A stretch of 10,651 bases of DNA from Novosphingobium sp. (lineage in GTDB: Bacteria > Pseudomonadota > Alphaproteobacteria > Sphingomonadales > Sphingomonadaceae), in NCBI GenBank assembly GCA_027490345.1, contig JAIXYF010000283.1:1-10651 (forward strand), given 5' to 3'. The position numbers and the translations under genes were made by a program. Below, one piece after another: positions 6,840-10,651 of the stretch; within the stretch, counting starts at the first letter, position 1, and every line of letters starts with the position of its first letter. The notes below the pieces were generated by a model. That model saw nothing but the letters and a program-made list of their open reading frames with translations. It was not told the origin of the DNA and searched no databases.

Positions 6840-7199
6840 ATGATCGCCGTGAGCGAAAGCTGGCACCCCCTGATTGCCGAAGCCGCCTTTCCTGCAGAGG
6901 GCAAATTTGCCGCGCAAATTGCCGGCTGGCACGTGCTCGCCGTGCGCGATGAAAGCGGCACCTACCGCGCTGTCAATGATCGCTGCACGCATCAGGCGGC
7001 GCTGCTTTCAGGGGGACGCGTGAGGCGCGGGGCGATCATGTGCCCGCTCCACGGCGCGCGCTTCGATGTGGGCAGCGGCAAGTGCCTAGGCAGAGCCTAT
7101 CCGGACTTGCGCGTGTTTGCCCTTCGCGTGACAGGCGGCCAGATCGAGGTCTGCCTGCCCGGCACCCCGCCCGGCCCGGCTGAACGTCCTGTCAATTGA
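6840..7199 (+). CDS. Rieske-type ferredoxin for the oxygenase system
   Basis: This 119-residue soluble Rieske [2Fe-2S] protein has Cys49-x-His51 (RCTHQAALLSGG) and Cys68-x2-His71 (CPLHGARFDVGSGKC), the pattern of bacterial oxygenase ferredoxins (usual length 100-120). There is no signal peptide, so it is cytoplasmic. ATG 6840 follows an AAGGA site closely. It is the first gene of a + strand operon and is 13 bp from oxygenase B, with which it should share transcripts. It would carry electrons from an NAD(P)H-dependent reductase to the oxygenase Rieske centre, probably serving both oxygenases, since only one ferredoxin is present here. The reductase is not in the window. A small NirD-like subunit would look similar, but the position before an oxygenase favours a ferredoxin. 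Confidence 0.9.
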   Translation: MIAVSESWHPLIAEAAFPAEGKFAAQIAGWHVLAVRDESGTYRAVNDRCTHQAALLSGGRVRRGAIMCPLHGARFDVGSGKCLGRAYPDLRVFALRVTGGQIEVCLPGTPPGPAERPVN

Positions 7200-7212
7200 G
7201 GACTCCGAACCC

Positions 7213-8403
7213 ATGAATCGCAGCCAGAGGATCGGTGAGGCAGCCGCAAAAATGCGCGGCTATGTCGAGAGCAAGCAGACGTTCCTGACCAGCGCGGTGA
7301 AACGCGTGTCCGCGCGCAGCTATACCGACCCCGACCAGTGGAAGGCCGAGATGGAACTGGTGTTCCGCCGCCTGCCGCTGATGCTGGCGTTCACGGCAGA
7401 ATTGCCCCGCCCCGGGGATTACAAAGCGATGGAGGTGATCGGCCTGCCGGTGCTGATTAATCGCGACAAGGCGGGTACGGTGCGGGCGTTCCTCAATGTC
7501 TGCCCGCATCGCGGCGCGCCGGTGGCGGGCGAAGGCTACGGCAATTGCCCGCGCTTCACCTGCAAGTACCACGGCTGGACCTTCGGGCAGGACGGGCGCC
7601 TGATCGGCATTTCCGAAGCCAGCAAATTCGGCGCGCTCGACAAAACCGATCTGGGCCTTCGCGAACTGCCCGCCGCCGAACGCGCCGGCCTGATCTTCGT
7701 GTCGCTCACTCCCGGCGCGCCGATGGATATCGATCATTTCACGCGCGGCTATCTGGAGGATTTCGAAGGCCTTGGCCTGGCGGACTGGACCTTCCTTGGC
7801 AGCCGGGTCATCGAAGGCGCCAACTGGAAAGTGGCCATCGATGGCTACCTCGAAGGCTATCACTTCGCCTCGCTCCACCAGCAGACGATCTATCCGCGCA
7901 CGCCTTCGAACTGCGCGCATTATGAAGCCTTCGGGCCGCACCAGCGCATCGGCTTTCCCCAGCACCGCATCCCCGATACGCTGAGCGCCATCCCGCGCGA
8001 GGCATGGGGCGAACAGGAAAACAACGGCTTCGATTTCGCGCGGATCCTGTTTCCCAACATGTCGATGTTCATCGCGCCCGAAATCACGCAAGTCGCACAG
8101 CTGTTCCCCGGCCCGACGCCCGATCGCAACCGCACCGTGCTCAATTACCTGCGGCGCGAGCCGATCCGCGACGAGGCCGACCGGGAGCAAGCCGAGGAGG
8201 CGATGAACTTTTTCCGCGATGTGACCTACACCGAGGACTACCTCATCGGCATGGAGGTGCAGAAAGGCCTCCAGTCCGGAGCGCACGACGAGTTCCTGTT
8301 TGGCCGCAACGAACCCGGAAACCAGTATTTTCATGAGTGGCTCGACTGGTATCTTCAGGACGATACCGAGATGCCCGAACCGGTGCTGCAAGCGGAGGAC
8401 TGA
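7213..8403 (+). CDS. Rieske non-haem iron oxygenase alpha subunit B
   Basis: This 396-residue oxygenase large subunit has Rieske ligands Cys97-x-His99 (VCPHRGAP) and Cys117-x2-His120 (CKYHGWTF). The catalytic site EGANWKVAIDGYLEGYHFASLH supplies the bridging Asp210 and iron ligands His217 and His222; Asp342 in TEDYLIGMEVQKGL is the likely third ligand. The ATG is preceded by GAGGA (7198-7202), which overlaps the ferredoxin stop. It is clearly paralogous to oxygenase A across the Rieske domain (shared PGDYK, RFTC-YHGWTF-QDG-LIGI, ERAGL) and at the C-terminus (FGRNE-G--QHFH or QYFHEWLD), but the catalytic pockets differ, so the substrates probably differ. It is followed after 2 bp by the EthD gene. 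The reaction (dihydroxylation, demethylation or other) cannot be read from sequence. Confidence 0.94.
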   Translation: MNRSQRIGEAAAKMRGYVESKQTFLTSAVKRVSARSYTDPDQWKAEMELVFRRLPLMLAFTAELPRPGDYKAMEVIGLPVLINRDKAGTVRAFLNVCPHRGAPVAGEGYGNCPRFTCKYHGWTFGQDGRLIGISEASKFGALDKTDLGLRELPAAERAGLIFVSLTPGAPMDIDHFTRGYLEDFEGLGLADWTFLGSRVIEGANWKVAIDGYLEGYHFASLHQQTIYPRTPSNCAHYEAFGPHQRIGFPQHRIPDTLSAIPREAWGEQENNGFDFARILFPNMSMFIAPEITQVAQLFPGPTPDRNRTVLNYLRREPIRDEADREQAEEAMNFFRDVTYTEDYLIGMEVQKGLQSGAHDEFLFGRNEPGNQYFHEWLDWYLQDDTEMPEPVLQAED

Positions 8404-8405
8404 CG

Positions 8406-8777
8406 ATGAGCGTATCTGGGAGCATAACCGTGCTGACCTTGCTCAAGCGCCGCGCGGATATGACCAAGGCCGATTTCATCGCCTATTACGAAACCCACCA
8501 CCGCTTGATCGGCGAGAAGGTGCTCGGCCCCTGGGCCATCCGCTACGAGCGCAAGCACCTGCACCCGCTTGACGGCGCGGACATGGATTTCGATTTCGAT
8601 GTTGCGATGGAAATCGAGTTTCCCGACGAGGCCGCCATGGCCGAATGCTTCGCCGCGATGGCCGATCCCGAAACCCGGCGCATGATCACCGAAGATGAAG
8701 AGCGATTGTTCGACCGCTCGCGCATCCGCACCTTCCGCGTGGAGCAGCGCATTTCGGACATGCCGCAGAAGGGCTGA
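8406..8777 (+). CDS. EthD-domain protein (dimeric alpha+beta barrel)
   Basis: This 123-residue protein has the EthD pattern: an opening beta strand SITVLTLLKRRADMTKADFIAYYETHH, then the second half with AMEIEFPDEAAMAECFAAMADPETRRMITEDEERLFD and a closing strand IRTFRVEQR. EthD proteins form dimeric ferredoxin-like barrels; relatives include the EthD of ethyl tert-butyl ether degradation and enzymes that isomerise, cyclise or decarboxylate aromatic products. His32-His33 (TKADFIAYYETHH), conserved in the family, are candidate active-site residues. ATG 8406 has GGAGG (8394-8398) and lies 2 bp after the oxygenase B stop, so the two are translated together. It may process or isomerise the oxygenase B product. 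Exact function unknown. Confidence 0.85.
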   Translation: MSVSGSITVLTLLKRRADMTKADFIAYYETHHRLIGEKVLGPWAIRYERKHLHPLDGADMDFDFDVAMEIEFPDEAAMAECFAAMADPETRRMITEDEERLFDRSRIRTFRVEQRISDMPQKG

Positions 8778-8786
8778 CCTTCCTCC

Positions 8787-9221
8787 TCAGTGCGCGAAGA
8801 CGATCCGGTAGGCGCGCCGGGTGAACTTCCAAGCGCCGTCGATCTTTCGCAGCTCATCGTCATAGCGCCCGGTGGTGTGCACCCGCGCGCCGGTTTCGGG
8901 ATCGTCATATAGTTCGATGGTATAGGCCACCGCCCTGGCGTGATCGCCCTCCACTTCGATCGAGCCGGGCTGCATGAAATAGAGCATCGGCTTGGTGCAG
9001 TTTGCCAGGCCATAGTGCTTCATCGAGTCCGTCCACGCCGCGACAATCGCCGCCTTGCCGTCAAACCCGCCAAGATCGGGATATTCGGGCAGTTCCCAAT
9101 AGGCATCTTCCGCCCAGATCGATCCCCACAACGCGGCATCGCGCGTCATCACGCCGTGGGCATGGGTATCCATCAGTTCGCGGATCGCGAGGCGATCTTC
9201 AATCGGGCCGGTAAAGGGCAT
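8787..9221 (-). CDS. SnoaL-like / NTF2-fold protein
   Basis: This 144-residue protein has the NTF2-like pattern of the SnoaL_4 group: an N-terminal helix IEDRLAIRELMDTHAHGVMTRD, then WGSIWAEDAYWELPE, GGFDGKAAIVAAW, and C-terminal strands with HTTGRYDDELRKIDGAWKF and RRAYRIVF. The fold is used by polyketide cyclases, dehydratases and isomerases, and the beta subunits of ring-hydroxylating dioxygenases share it (those are usually longer, about 160-190). The start at ATG 9221 is set by GGAGGAGA five bases before it; a longer frame to 9278 has no such site. It converges on the EthD gene with only 9 bp between stops. Its upstream region carries the motif 9313-9330, shared with the TonB receptor promoter. 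Function within the pathway is unknown. Confidence 0.85.
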   Translation of the reverse strand: MPFTGPIEDRLAIRELMDTHAHGVMTRDAALWGSIWAEDAYWELPEYPDLGGFDGKAAIVAAWTDSMKHYGLANCTKPMLYFMQPGSIEVEGDHARAVAYTIELYDDPETGARVHTTGRYDDELRKIDGAWKFTRRAYRIVFAH

Positions 9222-9226
9222 GGGCG

Positions 9227-9234
9227 TCTCCTCC
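9227..9234 (-). promoter_or_regulatory. Ribosome binding site fixing the SnoaL-like gene start
   Basis: GGAGGAGA on the minus strand, five bases before ATG 9221, is a near-ideal Shine-Dalgarno sequence. It shows that translation begins at 9221, although the frame stays open to an ATG at 9278. Confidence 0.8.
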
Positions 9235-9312
9235 ATCCGGGTTGGCCCCGGTTCGTCAAGGATCATGCCGGGAGGCACTGACAGCAGGCTACTGGTACAA
9301 AGGCGGGTATTT

Positions 9313-9330
9313 CAGGCAATATCGCCGGTT
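9313..9330. promoter_or_regulatory. Shared 18-bp motif, copy 1, upstream of the SnoaL-like gene
   Basis: CAGGCAATATCGCCGGTT lies two bases beyond the TetR 3 stop and 92 bp upstream of the SnoaL-like ATG. It matches the copy at 10137-10154 at 15 of 18 positions and has an imperfect dyad (GGC-AATATC-GCC). It is a candidate TetR 3 operator. Confidence 0.5.
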
Positions 9331-9332
9331 TT

Positions 9333-9995
9333 CTAGACGCCAAACTTATGGGCATAGATCAGCCGCAGCACTTCGTTGGTCAGCTTGTGCATCCGCTGCG
9401 TACGGGCTTCGCCATAGACTGGGTGCTGCAGCAGCATCCCCATGTGCACGTTGCTGACGAAATCGCTGGCCAGCTTCATCTGCTCCCACTGGTCGCGCCA
9501 CTGCGGGAAGGATTCAATCATCTCGCCGATCCACACTTCGTCATAGCGGCGTGCAGCCGGGCCGAAGAAGCCGTCTAGTTCGGGATCGGTGCGCGCCGCC
9601 ACCGCCAGTTCGAGATACGCAGCATATTCGCGCGTATGGACGCTGCGCCAATGCGCGGCTGTAGCAATTTCAAGCATCTCCGCCTCGGAACTGCGCGCAA
9701 GATTGGAGAGGTAATCGTCCAGAAACAGACGCATGCGTTCATAGAACACTTGCTCGACCACGGCTGCGACCAGTTCCATCCGGGTCGGGAAATGGTGGTG
9801 CATCGACCCGCGTGAGGCCTTGGTGCGCTCTGCCACGGCTTGCGTCGTCAGCCGCGAATAGCCGCCTTCGACAAGGCAATCGATGGCCGCTTCCACCAGC
9901 CGCAGCCGGGTGCGCGCGCTTTTCTGCTGCTGCCAGCGCGCCGGTTCTTCCCCCAGCCCGGCGGGCAGCATCGCATGCAGCATGCGCGTCTTCAT
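9333..9995 (-). CDS. TetR/AcrR-family transcriptional regulator 3
   Basis: This 220-residue regulator has the TetR DNA-binding domain: SARTRLRLVEAAIDCLVEGG, then a helix-turn-helix about residues 47-70 (SRLTTQAVAERTKASRGSMHHHFPTRMEL). The C-terminal ligand domain includes the segment ELDGFFGPAARRYDEVW, commonly seen in TetR proteins. ATG 9995 is chosen; GTG 10007 (four residues longer) has a better ribosome site (AAGGGG five bases before) and may be the true start. The open frame continues to 10268 but would then run into the TonB receptor gene, so that start is unlikely. It is transcribed divergently from the receptor across a 212-bp gap and upstream of the SnoaL-like gene on the same strand. 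Candidate operators lie on both sides of it. Confidence 0.88.
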   Translation of the reverse strand: MKTRMLHAMLPAGLGEEPARWQQQKSARTRLRLVEAAIDCLVEGGYSRLTTQAVAERTKASRGSMHHHFPTRMELVAAVVEQVFYERMRLFLDDYLSNLARSSEAEMLEIATAAHWRSVHTREYAAYLELAVAARTDPELDGFFGPAARRYDEVWIGEMIESFPQWRDQWEQMKLASDFVSNVHMGMLLQHPVYGEARTQRMHKLTNEVLRLIYAHKFGV

Positions 9996-10055
9996 CGTCG
10001 ATCCGGTCACTGGCACCCCTTTACCCCATTCCTTGCTCCATGATGGCACATTTCG

Positions 10056-10073
10056 CGGGGAACATTGACCCCG
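10056..10073. promoter_or_regulatory. G/C-armed inverted repeat upstream of TetR 3
   Basis: CGGGG (10056-10060) and CCCCG (10069-10073) flank an 8-bp AT-rich centre AACATTGA, about 60 bp before the TetR 3 start. It could be a second operator or part of the TetR 3 promoter region. The arms are short and GC-only, so chance is a real possibility. Confidence 0.25.
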
Positions 10074-10123
10074 TATTGCAGATTTCCCCCCTGACCAAAG
10101 TTTCAGGTTCGGCCCACCCCGGA

Positions 10124-10154
10124 AACCGGCATAAAACAGGCAGAATTGCCGGTT
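10124..10154. promoter_or_regulatory. Inverted repeats and shared motif copy 2 in front of the TonB receptor
   Basis: AACCGGCA (10124-10131) and TGCCGGTT (10147-10154) are perfect 8-bp inverted repeats 15 bp apart. Nested on the right side, 10135-10154 is itself a dyad (AAC-GGCA/TGCC-GTT) and contains CAGGCAGAATTGCCGGTT (10137-10154), 15/18 identical to 9313-9330. It ends 53 bp before the receptor ATG, inside the divergent TetR 3/receptor promoter region. It fits a TetR 3 operator with an extra half-site. A transcript hairpin is an alternative, but no T-tract follows. Confidence 0.55.
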
Positions 10155-10207
10155 AATGACGAATCGCCCCGAAGCGAGGTCACACCGGCGCGAGGGGAGT
10201 AGGACAC

Positions 10208-10651
10208 ATGAAGACGAACACCACACCGCGCTTGCTGGCGGGCCTTTCGCTGCTGGCGCTGAGCGCAAACCCCGCCTTCGCGCAGGATGCGGCCGCCGCC
10301 GGCGAAGCCGATACCGGCATTCAGGAAATCGTCGTCACGGCGCAGAAGAAGGCCGAGAACATCCAGTCGGTGCCGATCTCCATCGCCGCCGTGGGCGCGG
10401 AGACGCTCAAAGCCTACAACGTGACGACGCTGCAGGCGCTGCAAGGCACCGTGCCCAACGTCCAAATCGACAACTTCGCCAATACTCCCAACAACGCCGT
10501 GTTCACGATCCGCGGCATCGGCGTGATCGAGCCCGATCCTTATGCCGGCAACACCGTGTCGATCGTGGTCGACGGGGTGCCGCAGTTCTTCTCGATGGGC
10601 GCGCTGCTCGATACTTATGACACCGGGCGGGTGGAAATCCTGCGCGGGCCG
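10208..10651 (+). CDS. TonB-dependent outer-membrane receptor, N-terminal part (3' end outside window)
   Basis: The frame is open from ATG 10208 to the window end (148 codons), preceded by AGGGGAGTAGGA. Residues 1-25 are a Sec signal peptide (RLLAGLSLLALSANPAFA, cleavage before Gln26). A TonB box and plug start follow: EIVVTAQKKAENIQSVPISIAAV (40-62), then LQALQGTVPNVQID, FTIRGIG, VSIVVDGVP and the plug motif RVEILRGP at the edge. Full-length members have about 700-900 residues, so most of the barrel is missing here. Such receptors import siderophores, vitamins or, in sphingomonads, often carbon substrates. The position next to TetR 3 and catabolic genes favours uptake of the pathway substrate, but that is inference. 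The gene is divergent from TetR 3 and carries its candidate operator. Confidence 0.95.
   Translation, partial: MKTNTTPRLLAGLSLLALSANPAFAQDAAAAGEADTGIQEIVVTAQKKAENIQSVPISIAAVGAETLKAYNVTTLQALQGTVPNVQIDNFANTPNNAVFTIRGIGVIEPDPYAGNTVSIVVDGVPQFFSMGALLDTYDTGRVEILRGP

Noticed and set aside
7192..8391. 399-residue minus-strand frame opposite oxygenase B
   Set aside because: The plus strand encodes a complete Rieske oxygenase with all ligands; the antisense frame has no domain features and comes from codon bias.
8778..8786. Terminator between the converging EthD and SnoaL-like genes
   Set aside because: The gap is only 9 bp and has no stem-loop or T-tract.
9333..10268. Longer TetR 3 frame starting at 10268
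   Set aside because: It would overlap the TonB receptor start by 61 bp and cover the promoter region; the added 91 residues look like translated intergenic DNA, and TetR proteins normally begin near the DNA-binding domain.

Overview
The window is high-GC and reads like a sphingomonad (Sphingomonadales, for example Novosphingobium, Sphingobium or Sphingopyxis). This rests on the style of the genes: a TonB-dependent receptor with a QDA-rich N-terminus and an EIVVTAQKK TonB box, single-component Rieske oxygenase alpha subunits, EthD and SnoaL-like accessory proteins, and many TetR regulators. The genus is an inference. No rRNA, tRNA, CRISPR array, transposase or integrase was seen.

Layout. Positions 1-1950 (+) hold the end of cydD and a complete cydC, with 4-bp overlapping ATGA stop/start. 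They encode the ABC exporter needed for cytochrome bd assembly. Positions 2016-2729 (+) encode TetR regulator 1. Positions 2822-4824 (+) are a two-gene operon: a small periplasmic cytochrome c and a Tat-exported flavoprotein of the vanillyl-alcohol oxidase / p-cresol methylhydroxylase family. Positions 4821-6661 (-) hold Rieske oxygenase A followed by an overlapping TetR regulator 2. Divergently, positions 6840-8777 (+) form an operon of a Rieske ferredoxin, Rieske oxygenase B and an EthD-domain protein. Positions 8787-9221 (-) encode a SnoaL/NTF2-fold protein and 9333-9995 (-) TetR regulator 3. At 10208 (+) a TonB-dependent outer-membrane receptor begins and runs off the window.

Together, everything after the cyd genes looks like an aromatic (probably phenolic) catabolic island. 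The TonB receptor would bring a substrate across the outer membrane. The cytochrome c/flavoprotein pair would oxidise a para-alkylphenol-like side chain in the periplasm. The two Rieske oxygenases, fed by one ferredoxin, would hydroxylate or demethylate the ring, and the EthD and SnoaL proteins would process products. The substrate cannot be read from the sequence. No ferredoxin reductase and no ring-cleavage enzyme lie in the window.

Most notable observations: (i) the flavoprotein appears to have lost the tyrosine/histidine used for covalent FAD attachment in its relatives; (ii) a perfect 7+2+7 palindrome sits in the divergent Rieske promoter region and overlaps a plausible -35 box; (iii) an 18-bp motif, 15/18 identical, occurs both upstream of the TonB receptor and upstream of the SnoaL gene, flanking TetR 3, which suggests a small TetR 3 regulon; (iv) another dyad overlaps a TTGACA box before the cytochrome/flavoprotein operon, next to TetR 1. 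Each regulator thus has a candidate operator nearby.
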